Shown here: one piece after another, positions 27,072 to 36,960 of the stretch | Layout of the letters: each line of letters opens with the position of its first letter | Numbering within the stretch: position 1 is the stretch's first letter | Source of the DNA: a bacterium | GTDB lineage: Bacteria; Planctomycetota; Planctomycetia; Planctomycetales; Planctomycetaceae | Assembly: GCA_016125225.1 (NCBI GenBank) | Contig: WGME01000004.1 | Location: 186,001 to 250,000, forward strand | Direction of reading: 5' to 3' | DNA: 64,000 nt | Made by a program: the position numbers and the translations under genes | Notes under the pieces: model-generated | Seen by the model: the letters and a program-made list of their open reading frames with translations, nothing else | Told to the model about the DNA's origin: nothing | Database searches by the model: none

Positions 27072-28601
27072 ATGGAGCCTCTCTGGTATTACCGCCTGTT
27101 TGATACAGAATTCGGGCCTATCGACACTCCCACACTGATGGATTTGCACGAGTGTGGGACGCTCAGTGACACCGATGAGGTCCGTGCTGCGGATAGCCCA
27201 CAGTGGATCGCTTACCAAAAAGCGATGTCGCCGGCGGTGGAATCATCGCGAGCGACTGCCGTGGCTGCTCCCTCGAACCATTCTCCTGATGATGAACTCA
27301 GCTGGTATTACCAGACCCTGGGTCAGGAATTGGGACCGGTCTCATTCAATGAGCTGCGGCAGTTGGCCGAACAGGGTTCGCTTTCCGCTGATGATGAAAT
27401 CAAATTCGGCATCGATGGCAAGTATCGACGAGTCGGCTCTCTAGGGAAACTCGCGGCTTGTTTGCCATATGCTTCGGTGCCCGAAAAAGTGGTGAAGAAG
27501 AGTGACCCAGTGGTCGCTCAGGTGACAGCTGAAAGTTCTGTTGCGGTCCGGGAAGAACCTGCCGCTCCTGTAACGATTCAGTATCACCCCGCCGCGACAG
27601 AAGCCTCGTGGTATGCGTTCATTCGTGGTGTCGAGTATGGGCCGTCGAGTCTGGTGCAGTTGTCTCAATTCCTGCAGGCGGGACAAATCGCCGCGACCGA
27701 CTTTGTGAAGTACGGGGCCTATGGCTCCTGGATGCCGCCTTCACCCACCATTGAACAGACCTTGTCGCAGTACATCATCCAGACACCTGCTCCGGTCGCT
27801 GTGAAAGCTCCTGCGATTCCGGCAACAGCAACGCCGCCAGCCAAGCCTGCGACCGCGGCGCCGCCGGTGGAGAACAAAACGCCTGCTCCGGCAAACAAGA
27901 CGGCAGTGGCACCCGTTACGGTCCAACCTGCGGCAGCGGTTGCCCCCAAGACCGAAGCGGCTGCGGTTATTCCCGTGGCGAAGCCGGTGGAAGAGACTCG
28001 GCCGGAACCGGTAGTATTAACTCCCGCGGCGGCGATGTCTTCATCGACTGGAGCATGGTCGCCACCCGCCAGTCCAGCAAGGGCACCAGCCAAAGCACCG
28101 GCCCGTCAAAAGAGTGGCGGTGGTGTTTCCCTCGATCTCTCCGCACTCACCAGCGATCCGAAAACTTTGGGAGCCGTTGGTTTCGTAGCAGCGGTCGGTT
28201 TGATTTTCGCCTTCCTCTTCCTATTGCCAGCCAGTACCGCGGGTGAGCGGGCCAAATTGGAACAATTACAAAAAATCTACACGACCTTTAAGTACCTTCG
28301 AGAAAATAATGCCAATTCGGGGGACTGGGAGCAGTTCACTTCGGAGACCATGGCGGCGGTAAAACCCATGGTTGACGAGCTTCAAGGTACAGCGAGTCGC
28401 CAGTATCCGGCACGGCAATCACTCTTATGGGCTGCCCGTGACCGACTCGACGACATGCTGCAAACTGCCCGCGAAAAACCCTCTCCGGCCGAAGAAGAGT
28501 TCGATTACAACCTCAAGAAAGCCGCAAACTACCTGGGGTTAGGTCCCGATCCCGATCTGGAGCGCGCGACGGCAGCCTTGGCTGTGCCCAATGACGGATG
28601 A
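27072..28601 (+). CDS. membrane protein with three GYF_2 domains
   Basis: 509 residues. Three GYF_2 (DUF4339-type) domains appear in tandem, opening with PLWYYRLFDTEFGPIDTPTL, SWYYQTLGQELGPVSFNELR and SWYAFIRGVEYGPSSLVQLS. A Pro/Ala-rich linker of about 130 residues follows, then one membrane helix (LGAVGFVAAVGLIFAFLFLL) and a C-terminal helical domain of about 110 residues. GYF domains bind proline-rich peptides, so a scaffold role at the membrane is plausible but unproven. ATG 27072 begins directly at the first domain; the upstream in-frame extension lacks support. Confidence 0.85.
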   Translation: MEPLWYYRLFDTEFGPIDTPTLMDLHECGTLSDTDEVRAADSPQWIAYQKAMSPAVESSRATAVAAPSNHSPDDELSWYYQTLGQELGPVSFNELRQLAEQGSLSADDEIKFGIDGKYRRVGSLGKLAACLPYASVPEKVVKKSDPVVAQVTAESSVAVREEPAAPVTIQYHPAATEASWYAFIRGVEYGPSSLVQLSQFLQAGQIAATDFVKYGAYGSWMPPSPTIEQTLSQYIIQTPAPVAVKAPAIPATATPPAKPATAAPPVENKTPAPANKTAVAPVTVQPAAAVAPKTEAAAVIPVAKPVEETRPEPVVLTPAAAMSSSTGAWSPPASPARAPAKAPARQKSGGGVSLDLSALTSDPKTLGAVGFVAAVGLIFAFLFLLPASTAGERAKLEQLQKIYTTFKYLRENNANSGDWEQFTSETMAAVKPMVDELQGTASRQYPARQSLLWAARDRLDDMLQTAREKPSPAEEEFDYNLKKAANYLGLGPDPDLERATAALAVPNDG

Positions 28602-28770
28602 TCACAAGGTTTCCCGAAATTCCATCGTCGTTCAGCCCTCCCCGGCGAAGATGCCTCGGCTGAGAATCCCGTGTCCCCGCCGTCAACCTTCTCGACAATA
28701 GAGTGTGCGGCACGTGGTTTGCGATTTCCGCAGCCCGTGCTCCATGTCTCTGTCTGGAAGGAACCGTATC

Positions 28771-29463
28771 ATGCGTGGAATGCGACATACGATGGCCCTG
28801 TGGGCCTTGCTGCTGTGTAGTTCAGCCTCGGTGGCATTAGGGCAAACCGCGGGTTCGGGCGAGATGCTCGATCGCTTGCGGGGAGGCGGAGTGTTATTGA
28901 ACTTCGCCATGCTGGAACAAGCCTCGGTCCAGCGGGAACTGCAACTCACATCGCAGCAGATTCAATCAGCGACCGCACTCGCGCAAGAACAACGCAGTCG
29001 CTTGCAGGGATTGTCGCAACTTCCCCGAGCCGAAGCCGCTCAGAAAATTGCCGCCGCTCGCGATGCCTCTCAGCAGGGCCTTTTGAAAATTTTGTCTCGC
29101 CCACAGTATGCACGCTTGCAGGAAATCAGCCTGCAGCAGGCCGGACCACTGGTAGGATTGACCAATCCCGATGTCGCGACCTCGGTTGGCTTGAATGCCA
29201 TGCAGCAACAGCAACTGCGTACCATTCAGGAACAGCTCATTTCCCAGTTGACGGGCTTGGCCCAGCAGCCCACCGGACTCGGTCGTGGTCGGGCCTTGCT
29301 CGATGCGGTGCGGGAAGCTCAGGCCGCGAAACAGCAGGCCGACGCCCGTACGATGGCGTTACTCACAGCCGACCAGCAGATGCGCTGGCAGCAAGTGCAG
29401 GGCGTGCCATTTCAGGGTGAGATTCAATGGGGTGGAATGCGTGGCCGCTTCCGAAACCGCTAA
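28771..29463 (+). CDS. exported Spy/CpxP-like (LTxxQ) helical protein
   Basis: 230 residues with a signal peptide (HTMALWALLLCSSASVALGQ). The mature part is all helical and Gln/Ala/Leu-rich, with LQLTSQQIQSATALAQEQ and LTADQQMRWQQVQG, the LTxxQ type repeats of periplasmic Spy-like proteins. Planctomycetes have many such paralogues; a chaperone-like or stress role is only suggested. The start at 28771 follows GGAAGGA. It precedes coaE by 24 nt and is probably co-transcribed with it. Confidence 0.7.
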   Translation: MRGMRHTMALWALLLCSSASVALGQTAGSGEMLDRLRGGGVLLNFAMLEQASVQRELQLTSQQIQSATALAQEQRSRLQGLSQLPRAEAAQKIAAARDASQQGLLKILSRPQYARLQEISLQQAGPLVGLTNPDVATSVGLNAMQQQQLRTIQEQLISQLTGLAQQPTGLGRGRALLDAVREAQAAKQQADARTMALLTADQQMRWQQVQGVPFQGEIQWGGMRGRFRNR

Positions 29464-29486
29464 TCGCGACGCTTCCCTCGGCACGC

Positions 29487-30170
29487 ATGGCTGACGACAA
29501 TTCCGATATGCATCCGAAACTGTTGTCGTCAGCCGTTGCAACCAATCGTCCCGCCGTCCCCGTGGTGGGGATCATCGGCGGCATCGGATCGGGGAAAAGC
29601 AGCGTGGCCCGTTGGGTCGCAGAGCATCATTCCGGTCGGGTCATTGATGCCGATCAATTGGGGCATCTCGTCTTAAAAGACCCCGCAATCATCGCTTCGC
29701 TGTCAGCGGCCTTTGGATCATCAATTCTCACCCCGCAGGGGGAGATTGACCGTAAATCTTTGGCAAGTCTGGTGTTTGGTGAAGAAGCCAGCCAGGAAGA
29801 TGCCCGACGGCAACTCGAACAGATTGTGCACCCCGCGATTCGCCGGGCGATGGAACAGCGACTGGCCGAGATTGATCCGCAGACCGATCAACTCGTACTG
29901 CTTGATGCTGCGGTCCTGCTCGAGGCCGGTTGGTCCGATATCTGTGATGCCATCCTGTTTATCGATACCCCGCTTGAGACTCGCAGAAAGCGTGTGGCCC
30001 GGCAGCGTGGCTGGTCACCCGAGGAGTTAGAACGACGCGAACGCAGCCAGTGGAGTCTGGAGCGGAAGCAGGCAGCCGCAACCGCTGTCCTCCCCAATAC
30101 CGGCGATATCGTTACCACTGGAACAGCTGTCTGGAACACACTGCGGCGGCTGTTCACAAAGTTGTCATAA
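29487..30170 (+). CDS. coaE: dephospho-CoA kinase
   Basis: Catalyses the last step of coenzyme A synthesis, ATP-dependent 3'-phosphorylation of dephospho-CoA. The P-loop is GGIGSGKSSVARW (residues about 31-43), followed by VIDADQLGHLVL, QIVHPAIRRAM, LDAAVLLEAGW and the lid TRRKRVARQRG, all in family order. ATG 29487 gives 227 residues; a second in-frame ATG at 29508 is possible. It lies upstream of rho on the same strand with a 441-nt gap. Confidence 0.95.
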   Translation: MADDNSDMHPKLLSSAVATNRPAVPVVGIIGGIGSGKSSVARWVAEHHSGRVIDADQLGHLVLKDPAIIASLSAAFGSSILTPQGEIDRKSLASLVFGEEASQEDARRQLEQIVHPAIRRAMEQRLAEIDPQTDQLVLLDAAVLLEAGWSDICDAILFIDTPLETRRKRVARQRGWSPEELERRERSQWSLERKQAAATAVLPNTGDIVTTGTAVWNTLRRLFTKLS

Positions 30171-30611
30171 TAACAAGCGTACATACGTCGATTTGCCTGC
30201 ATTTCTGAAGGAAGGGAGTTGTTTTTTTGGTGCCGCCCATTCCATAATGTGTGAGGGTTCCTGAACTCATCCCAAGGCTCATGCGTTTTCCCACCCAAGA
30301 CGATCAACATCCGATTCTCTGCTTACGATTCGGTTCTTAGCGCCACGAACCATCGTATTGGTCTGCCCTCATCAAGTAGAAGTTCGTTCCCAGGGAGGGG
30401 GCTGACTGCACCTTCCTGATCAGTTTCCTCAGACAATCACCAGATTCGTGACACCACAGATTCGTAACCTGACCAACAGTCTCGCTGAAAAACGGGATTT
30501 GTCCTGACGGGCAGATTTCGTCGACCCTGCCGCGATGCGGAGTTCGTCAGATCGCACGATCATCACTTCGGAACGGCATCCGACCTCCATTCAACCACTG
30601 AATTCAATCCC
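30171..30611. other. intergenic coaE-rho region (probable rho leader)
   Basis: There is no credible gene. A candidate promoter, TTGTTT at 30219-30224 with CATAAT at 30243-30248 (18-nt spacer), would give a leader of about 350 nt. Long untranslated leaders are known for rho in other bacteria, where Rho represses its own gene; the same is possible here but not shown. Confidence 0.35.
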
Positions 30612-32111
30612 ATGAGCAGCATGAAACCCCGTCCGTCAGTTCCGCGCCTGGGCACCCCCGGACCCCTCTCACCGTCCAGCCAGGCCTCATCGGACAACAA
30701 GTCATCAAGCTGGGACGCAGAAGATCTGCTGGAAGACACCAGGCCACCTGCTGCACCATTGTCTGGTCTGCCACAAGATGACGACGACGATGACGAACTG
30801 AACTTTCCCGCTGATGAGCGGTACGAGGAAATCAAGCGCGGCGAAACCGACATTCACATTGCCGAACTGCAACGCCGCACGATGAAAGAGCTGATTTCGC
30901 TCGCGCGGAAAGAAGGAATTACGGATTATACCGGACTCAAAAAGCAGGACCTGATTTTCAAGATCCTGAAAGAACGGACCAAGATCAATGGTCTGATGTT
31001 CGGCGAGGGAACGCTCGAAATCCTGCCCGATGGTTTCGGCTTCCTGCGCAGTCCCGACTATCACTATCTGCCCTGCCCGGATGACATTTACGTTTCGCCC
31101 AGCCAGATCCGCCGTTTTGGTCTCCGGACCGGGGCAACGGTTGCCGGGCAGATTCGTCCGCCGAAAGAAAATGAACGTTACTTTGCGCTGCTGCGCGTGG
31201 AAGCGATCAATGGTGACGATCCGAACCTGTTGACCGAGAAGGTATCGTTTGACGACCTGACCGCCCTGCATCCGGAACGCCGCCTGCGGTTATCGGGCGA
31301 TCCGACGATGCTGAGCACACGCGTCGTCGATATCGTGGCCCCGATCGGTATGGGCCAGCGGGCCCTCATTGTCTCGCCTCCCAAGGCGGGCAAAACGATT
31401 CTGCTGCAGCAACTCGCCAAAGCCGTGCTGGCCAATGAACCCGACATCTATGTGATCGTGCTCCTCATCGATGAACGGCCGGAAGAAGTCACCGACATGG
31501 AACGTCAGGTGAAGGGCCGCATGTGCGAAGTCATCAGCAGCACGTTCGATGAACCCCCGAGCCGCCATATCCAGGTGTCGGAAATGGTCATCGAGAAGGC
31601 AAAGCGGATGGTTGAATTCGGCCAGCACGTGGTGATCTTTCTCGATTCGATCACCCGTCTCGCTCGGGCCTGGAATACCGAAGTGCCACACTCAGGCAAG
31701 ATTCTTACTGGCGGTGTTGATGCCAATGCCTTGCAGCATCCCAAGCGGTTCTTCGGAGCTGCCCGGAATGTGGAAGAGGGCGGCAGCCTGACGATTGTCG
31801 CCACGGCCTTGGTCGACACCGGCAGCAAGATGGATGATGTGATCTACGAAGAGTTCAAGGGGACCGGCAACACCGAACTCCATCTCGACCGACGCATGGT
31901 CGAAAAACGCATCTGGCCGGCGATCGACGTCAATCGCAGCGGCACCCGCCGTGAAGAACTGTTGATGACAGAAGAAGAGCTCCGCCGCGTGTGGATTCTG
32001 CGTCGCGTGTTGAACGACATGAACCCGGTCGAAGCGATGGAGCTGCTGACCAACCGGATGCGTCGCACCAAAACCAACGACGAGTTCCTGATGAGCATGA
32101 ACCTGGGTTAG
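30612..32111 (+). CDS. rho: transcription termination factor Rho
   Basis: An RNA-dependent ATPase/translocase that ends transcription. 499 residues: an acidic, low-complexity N-terminal extension of about 80 residues ([10 protein letters not shown]), then the Rho N domain ([16 protein letters not shown]), the RNA-binding cold-shock-like domain ([20 protein letters not shown]), Walker [11 protein letters not shown] at 257-266, Walker [15 protein letters not shown], the Q-loop region, and [20 protein letters not shown]. The extension is longer than in E. coli Rho (419 residues). The stop codon TAG (32109-32111) falls inside a dispersed 53-nt repeat. Confidence 0.97.
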   Translation: MSSMKPRPSVPRLGTPGPLSPSSQASSDNKSSSWDAEDLLEDTRPPAAPLSGLPQDDDDDDELNFPADERYEEIKRGETDIHIAELQRRTMKELISLARKEGITDYTGLKKQDLIFKILKERTKINGLMFGEGTLEILPDGFGFLRSPDYHYLPCPDDIYVSPSQIRRFGLRTGATVAGQIRPPKENERYFALLRVEAINGDDPNLLTEKVSFDDLTALHPERRLRLSGDPTMLSTRVVDIVAPIGMGQRALIVSPPKAGKTILLQQLAKAVLANEPDIYVIVLLIDERPEEVTDMERQVKGRMCEVISSTFDEPPSRHIQVSEMVIEKAKRMVEFGQHVVIFLDSITRLARAWNTEVPHSGKILTGGVDANALQHPKRFFGAARNVEEGGSLTIVATALVDTGSKMDDVIYEEFKGTGNTELHLDRRMVEKRIWPAIDVNRSGTRREELLMTEEELRRVWILRRVLNDMNPVEAMELLTNRMRRTKTNDEFLMSMNLG

Positions 32112-32160
32112 TGCGGGTCGCACTTACCTGTGGTGGCTTTTGCACGACTCTTCTTGTTAG
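32108..32160 (+). repeat. 53-nt dispersed repeat, copy at the end of rho
   Basis: 47 of 53 bases are identical to the minus-strand copy at 54843-54895. It begins with TTAGTGCG, of which TAG is the rho stop codon, and contains the small hairpin GTGCG-GGT-CGCAC, then CTTACCTGTGG and GGCTTTTG. Confidence 0.85.
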
Positions 32161-32183
32161 GAAACGGTGTCTGCGCCGGCTTC

Positions 32184-32786
32184 TCAGCGCGTGTTGATGG
32201 TGTCGATGCGTTCTCGGATGCGTCTTACGCGTGAGGCCAGGAAAATCAGCAGGCTGCCGATCAGGGTTGCTCCCAACCCGATGAGCCAGGAAATGGCGAC
32301 CACGCCGGTATCGGTCCAGAAGACAAAGATCCCACCGATCACCGCCATGACCGCGCCAATCACCATGGCCAGATTGCGCTGCGCATCATCGCGCTCCATT
32401 CGGAACGCTGCCACCAACAGGCTTACTCCCTGCAGTAACAGCCAGAGGCCCACCAGAATCAAAAAGATTTTCGCGCTGACATCGGCCCAGAGCAGCAGAA
32501 CCAACCCGATGGCCAGACTGACCAGAGCCTGCATCAGGGGTGAGGTTTTTTCGCCGCTCCGGTAAGCGCTGATGGCTCCAATCACCCCATCGATCAGGAA
32601 GTAGGCCCCGAGCAGGGTCACGAAGATCTCCAGCGTTTTCTCCGGCCATACAAACGCACAGACCGCCAACCCAAGTGTCAGCAGTCCGCGTAACAGGATC
32701 GCCCACCAGATTTCCCCGAGCCTGGCCACGACACGTCGTTTGGCCGCCATCGCAACTTCCGCTGCGCGATCTCGATTGTCGAACAT
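32184..32786 (-). CDS. HdeD/DUF308 family membrane protein
   Basis: 200 residues with six membrane helices in three pairs, the DUF308 (HdeD-like) pattern: WWAILLRGLLTLGLAVCAFV, VTLLGAYFLIDGVIGAISAY, LVSLAIGLVLLLWADVSAKI, ILVGLWLLLQGVSLLVAAFR. HdeD is linked to acid resistance in enterobacteria; the role here is unknown. It is convergent with rho; the 73-nt gap holds the dispersed repeat. Confidence 0.88.
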   Translation of the reverse strand: MFDNRDRAAEVAMAAKRRVVARLGEIWWAILLRGLLTLGLAVCAFVWPEKTLEIFVTLLGAYFLIDGVIGAISAYRSGEKTSPLMQALVSLAIGLVLLLWADVSAKIFLILVGLWLLLQGVSLLVAAFRMERDDAQRNLAMVIGAVMAVIGGIFVFWTDTGVVAISWLIGLGATLIGSLLIFLASRVRRIRERIDTINTR

Positions 32787-33094
32787 GGTGGGAGCCTTTC
32801 TGTGTACGAGGCATAACCTGTCAGTTGCTGGGCAATTCTTATCGTACGACTTGTGGTGCTCAGCGACGAGTCGGTGTCCGTTAAGAAGTCACACTGGCCG
32901 CTCAGCACGCACGATTTTGCAGAGTGACGCGTGAGAATGGCTGAAAACGCTTTTCCCGGAATGATTCATGTCTCCTGTTCCGCTTGGAATGTAACTTGCA
33001 GCCCTCATCTCTCTGGTCTATGCAAAGCAACTTGTTGCCACGCTGAGTATCAGACCTGATCGCAAGAGGGATGACGGTTTGAAAGGAGACGACC
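32787..33094. other. intergenic region between divergent genes
   Basis: About 308 nt between the HdeD-like gene and the small unknown gene. I see no gene, strong hairpin or convincing promoter; only a weak TTGCAG/TATGCA pair (32996-33024) precedes the plus-strand gene. Confidence 0.4.
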
Positions 33095-33481
33095 ATGAGC
33101 GATTCCAAAATCACCACACCACATATCGATGATGTTGGACCACGGGGGAAAGTGATGGGATTTCTCGCTGCCACCATCAATGCGGAAAGTTTGCGGGAGG
33201 CCCTCTCAGATGCCGGCATTGAAGAGAGTCGCATCGAAGTATTTCGAGGTACCGATGGCAAAGATCGATGGGATGAGATGATGGGCGAGGAAACATGGGG
33301 AGAGCAGACGGAAAAGAGTCTCAAGCAGGGGGAAATTCTCCTTGAGCGTGGGGGAGCCATTTTCACTGTGCAGGTAGCCGACCATCATGCAGCCGAGCAG
33401 GTGGCTTACATCGTCAAAGAATTTGGTGTGACCAGCGTGATGCACTTCGGCCAACTGGTTGATACGGTGTTGACCGTCTGA
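33095..33481 (+). CDS. hypothetical small soluble protein
   Basis: 128 acidic residues, no signal peptide or membrane helix. I do not recognise a family. It reads as two alternating beta-alpha units (KVMGFLAATINAESLREALS...RIEVFRG and GAIFTVQVADHHAAEQVAYI...VTSVMHFG), reminiscent of stress-protein or ACT-like ferredoxin folds, though this is only a visual impression. It has an unambiguous ribosome site (AAAGGAGACG before ATG 33095) and normal codon use, so it is a real gene. It is monocistronic, converging on the ceramidase-like gene. Confidence 0.7.
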   Translation: MSDSKITTPHIDDVGPRGKVMGFLAATINAESLREALSDAGIEESRIEVFRGTDGKDRWDEMMGEETWGEQTEKSLKQGEILLERGGAIFTVQVADHHAAEQVAYIVKEFGVTSVMHFGQLVDTVLTV

Positions 33482-33520
33482 GAGTGCCATGACTTCGCAA
33501 TCAATGCCGCCTGTTGCGGC

Positions 33521-35023
33521 TCACAGACCTTTCAACATCTCAAGGGCCTTCGCTTCAAAGAGGGCTTGCCATTCCGGGGCGAGGATGCAGTCGCTATCTT
33601 CCTGGGCATTGCCCACGTTGAGAAGCTGCTCTTTCGTCGGGGCGTAGTAGATGTAGCCGTTGGTGTAGCCTGCGATGCAGGTGCCGGAATGGGGCGACAC
33701 GGCTTTCAGGTTCAAGCCGATTTGTACGGTCAGTTCGCCGGGAAAGGTGAGCAGCACGAACTCACCGACCCGCAACCCGACGAGTTCCACATCGACGGTC
33801 CGCTTTCCTGCTGCGATGTTCTGTGCCTGATGTTTCCGGAGCAAGGCGAGATTGGTCTGCACGCGGGTCAATTCTTCCATGCTCAGCACATTGTGCAGGT
33901 AGGCTTCAACATTGCGGCGATTCTCGGCATCAAGGCGGGCCAGGTGTTCGCGGCCGAGTCCTTTTTCGTGCAGATACCGGGCAGAGGAATAAGACGGAAA
34001 CTCCTCCGCCAGACCATGCTTCACCATCAGTTGCAGGAACGTCTTCAGGTTGAGCGTGGTGCCTTTGAGAGACGTCATCAGCCGTTGCTGTTCCTGTTCC
34101 TGCAGGGCAACGCGTTCGGCAAGGTCTGACCGTGGCAAAGCGAGCATTTCATTCTGCACGATCAACCGATCATCAACTTTGGTCGCAATCTTATGTATCG
34201 CTTTGAGAGTGCTGAGGCCGAGTTTGTTGCCCAGCGGCTCGGCATCACGGGCGTGATCGATGGCTTTGTAGAAGACGGGGTTGATGTCGCCACCGCAGCC
34301 TTGCATGAAGAGAGCGACTGCGCCATTACCAAGGTTGTCTTCAATCACCTGCGAGGCAAAGCCGGTCATGTCGGCGGTGTTGGCCCCGGAGGGAACGCCC
34401 TGAATCGGATGGCAGGCAAAGTTGTAGACGACGGCAAGGGGGCGGCCATCTTGGCGATCAAGCCGTAAGACACCGATGCTCGGATCAATTGGCCCGACCG
34501 CGGCGATCTGTTCATCAGCCGGTAGCGAATAGGCATGTCGGACATCGATGGTCCGTCCATCTTTCATCAGAATGCGACGGTTCTCGGAAACGCCGTCTTC
34601 CTGCCCCACGCCATAGCCGACGGTGACCGGCATCAACTGCTTCAAGGCCTGCTCCACCGCCTGAAACGACTTCTCGCCCACATCGGGAGCGACAATGCCA
34701 TGGCAATGGCTGGCATTGACCAGGACATGAGTTGGCGTAATGCCCAGTTCCTTCTCGAGTCGGCTGCGCAGCGTGGGAAGATAATCGTTCTTGATATAAC
34801 CAATTTCACCGACCGCGACGGCATCGAGTGTGATGATGACAGCCGTGGTTTCGCCGGACCGTAGCGCTAGGGCTTTGACAAAGAGCGGGTCATTGACTGG
34901 CCCGGCGTTGTAATCGGTGAAGTCGACCTTGGCGGCTCCGGCGAGGAGTTCCGCTTGAACGGCAGCCGGCCAGCAGCAGGCACCACACACGATCGCGATA
35001 ACGAAGACGAGGCGGGCGGGCAT
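33521..35023 (-). CDS. neutral/alkaline ceramidase-like exported protein
   Basis: 500 residues from 35023, chosen for the signal peptide (MPARLVFVIAIVCGACCWPA, cleaved near VQAE) and the AAGG upstream. The family motifs are NASHCHG, FACHPIQG, and FMQGCGGDINPVFY with the zinc-binding histidines. In other organisms the family hydrolyses ceramide amides; many planctomycete members are annotated from the N-terminal domain alone and may act on other lipids or polymers. It ends in a domain with GEFVLLTFPGELTVQIGL. It lies about 90 nt downstream of the M3 peptidase gene on the same strand. Confidence 0.88.
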   Translation of the reverse strand: MPARLVFVIAIVCGACCWPAAVQAELLAGAAKVDFTDYNAGPVNDPLFVKALALRSGETTAVIITLDAVAVGEIGYIKNDYLPTLRSRLEKELGITPTHVLVNASHCHGIVAPDVGEKSFQAVEQALKQLMPVTVGYGVGQEDGVSENRRILMKDGRTIDVRHAYSLPADEQIAAVGPIDPSIGVLRLDRQDGRPLAVVYNFACHPIQGVPSGANTADMTGFASQVIEDNLGNGAVALFMQGCGGDINPVFYKAIDHARDAEPLGNKLGLSTLKAIHKIATKVDDRLIVQNEMLALPRSDLAERVALQEQEQQRLMTSLKGTTLNLKTFLQLMVKHGLAEEFPSYSSARYLHEKGLGREHLARLDAENRRNVEAYLHNVLSMEELTRVQTNLALLRKHQAQNIAAGKRTVDVELVGLRVGEFVLLTFPGELTVQIGLNLKAVSPHSGTCIAGYTNGYIYYAPTKEQLLNVGNAQEDSDCILAPEWQALFEAKALEMLKGL

Positions 35024-35115
35024 CGAGCAGCCTTTCGAAGCAGCAAGACAATCGGCAGGGCTGAGCGCTACCCATAAGAGTAACTCATAGCGACTGCGCT
35101 TAGCCACTGGTACCG

Positions 35116-36960
35116 CTATAAACTGCCGGTCTTCGACAGCACACTTTCCGAAAGGGTCACGAACTGTTGCACGCGACCGGCAATCAGGTCGAGACTCTTC
35201 TGCCAGAACTCAGGGCCGCGCAGGTCATAACCCAGAGTCGATTGCACGGCGTCTTCGGCATCCTTACAGCCGGTTGCAATGAGCAGCCGTTGATATTGCT
35301 CGGCAAACTGCGGCCCCACATCGCGGCCGATGGCGTATAGCCCCTGAGAGAGCAAGTAACCGAAGGTGTAGGGAAAGTTGTAAAACGGCAGCTCGGTAAT
35401 ATAGAAGTGCAGCTTCGATGCCCAGAAGTGCGGGTTCCAGCCGTCATCGGTGAAGGCATCCAGATAGGCAGTCTTCTGAGCAGAGTTCATCAATTCACAG
35501 AAGCGGCTGGTGCTGAGCTCGCCGTCCGCACGCTCTTTATGGAACTGATCTTCGAAGAGGAACCGGGCGTGAATGTTCATCAGGAACGCGACGGCATCGC
35601 CGAGTAACCCATCGAGCAAGGCCAGCCGCTCGTAATCGGTCTTTGCGAGTTGATACCGTTGTTCGGCCAGCACGGCTTCGGCAAAGGTTGAGGCTGTTTC
35701 GGCGAGATTCATCGGGTAATCGCCGAGGAAGATCGGCTCATCACGCAGAACCCAGCTGTGATAGGCATGCCCCAGTTCATGAGCGAGGGTCGACATGCTG
35801 TCGGCTGATTGCGTGTAGGTCATGAAGATGCGGGACTGTTTGGCACCGAAGAAGCCCGTGCAGAAGCCTCCCTGGCGTTTGCCGCTGCGGTCTTCGGCTT
35901 CAATCCAGTGCTCTTTCAGAGACATCGTGGCAAACTGGCCGAAGTCGGGACTGAAGTCGTTGAAGGATTCGATGATCCAGTTGCAGGCCTGATCGTAAGA
36001 GATCTTTTCATCGGTCGCGTTACCGGGAATGCCTGGCAGTGGAGCCATCTGGTCGTACCAGGCCAGACGTTCTAAACCGAGCAGCTTGGCCTTGGCGTTG
36101 AAGTAATCGAGCAGGCAGCGCTTACTCTGTGTGATGGTTTCCCACATCGACGTGAGCGTTTCACGGCTCATGCGGTTGTACCGCAACGGGGCCACCAGAT
36201 GATCCTGAACGCCCAGGCGGCGATAGATCGTCAGCCGCGTTCCAGCGATGTGATTCAAAGCATCGGCACAGGTGTCACCAATACTCGCCCATGCGGCATC
36301 GGCGGCATAGAAGTTGTTCTCTCGAACCGTGCGCTGCGGCGAATCGAACAGCACTTGTCCGGGAGATTTCTGAACTATTTTCCCTTTTTCAATCACCTGA
36401 ATCCGCAACGCTCCCGACATGCGGTCGTACAACCGACCCCAGGCATGAACGCCATCGACACCCAGGTCCGATGCCAGTGTTTCCTGCTCGCGCGGCAGCC
36501 GGAGTTGCGATTGCCGTCGTCGGTGTTCCAGATAATAGGCGATCTTCGAGAGATAAGCCGATTCACTCAATGTGGCAGCGAGGGTCTGCGCCGATGTGGC
36601 CTGCAACGCGAAATCGACATTCGTCAACAGCCGATCGCGCTGCGGACTCAGGGCCGACAATGCGGCTTCGTACTTTTGATAGAGCTTGTTCTCGGCGTCT
36701 CCCGCGGCCCAGCACCCCATGAAAGCCCGTAGGTCGCCGAAGATGGTTTCCACCTGTTCGTACTTTTGCAGAAAGGTTTCCCATGTCTGCACGGTTTCGA
36801 CATCGCTGGCCAGGGGCGGCAAACTGTCTGACTGATCCGCGAGCTGCGTCAGTTCCGATCGGAACTCGTCCAGCCGCTGCCGAAAACCCTCGGACTCAGG
36901 AGCCGGGAAAAACGTGGAGAGATCCCAATTGAGCGGAAAGCTGCTGCTCATGGATGTCAT
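35116..36960 (-). CDS. M3 family zinc oligopeptidase (PepF/oligoendopeptidase type)
   Basis: 614 residues, the usual length. The zinc site MSTLAHELGHAYHSWVLR places HELGH at residues 394-398, and the downstream glutamate lies in MNLAETASTFAEA. No signal peptide is present, so it is a cytosolic peptidase degrading short peptides. The start may be ATG 36960 or the second ATG at 36951. The upstream 460 nt carry no gene. Confidence 0.94.
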   Translation of the reverse strand: MTSMSSSFPLNWDLSTFFPAPESEGFRQRLDEFRSELTQLADQSDSLPPLASDVETVQTWETFLQKYEQVETIFGDLRAFMGCWAAGDAENKLYQKYEAALSALSPQRDRLLTNVDFALQATSAQTLAATLSESAYLSKIAYYLEHRRRQSQLRLPREQETLASDLGVDGVHAWGRLYDRMSGALRIQVIEKGKIVQKSPGQVLFDSPQRTVRENNFYAADAAWASIGDTCADALNHIAGTRLTIYRRLGVQDHLVAPLRYNRMSRETLTSMWETITQSKRCLLDYFNAKAKLLGLERLAWYDQMAPLPGIPGNATDEKISYDQACNWIIESFNDFSPDFGQFATMSLKEHWIEAEDRSGKRQGGFCTGFFGAKQSRIFMTYTQSADSMSTLAHELGHAYHSWVLRDEPIFLGDYPMNLAETASTFAEAVLAEQRYQLAKTDYERLALLDGLLGDAVAFLMNIHARFLFEDQFHKERADGELSTSRFCELMNSAQKTAYLDAFTDDGWNPHFWASKLHFYITELPFYNFPYTFGYLLSQGLYAIGRDVGPQFAEQYQRLLIATGCKDAEDAVQSTLGYDLRGPEFWQKSLDLIAGRVQQFVTLSESVLSKTGSL

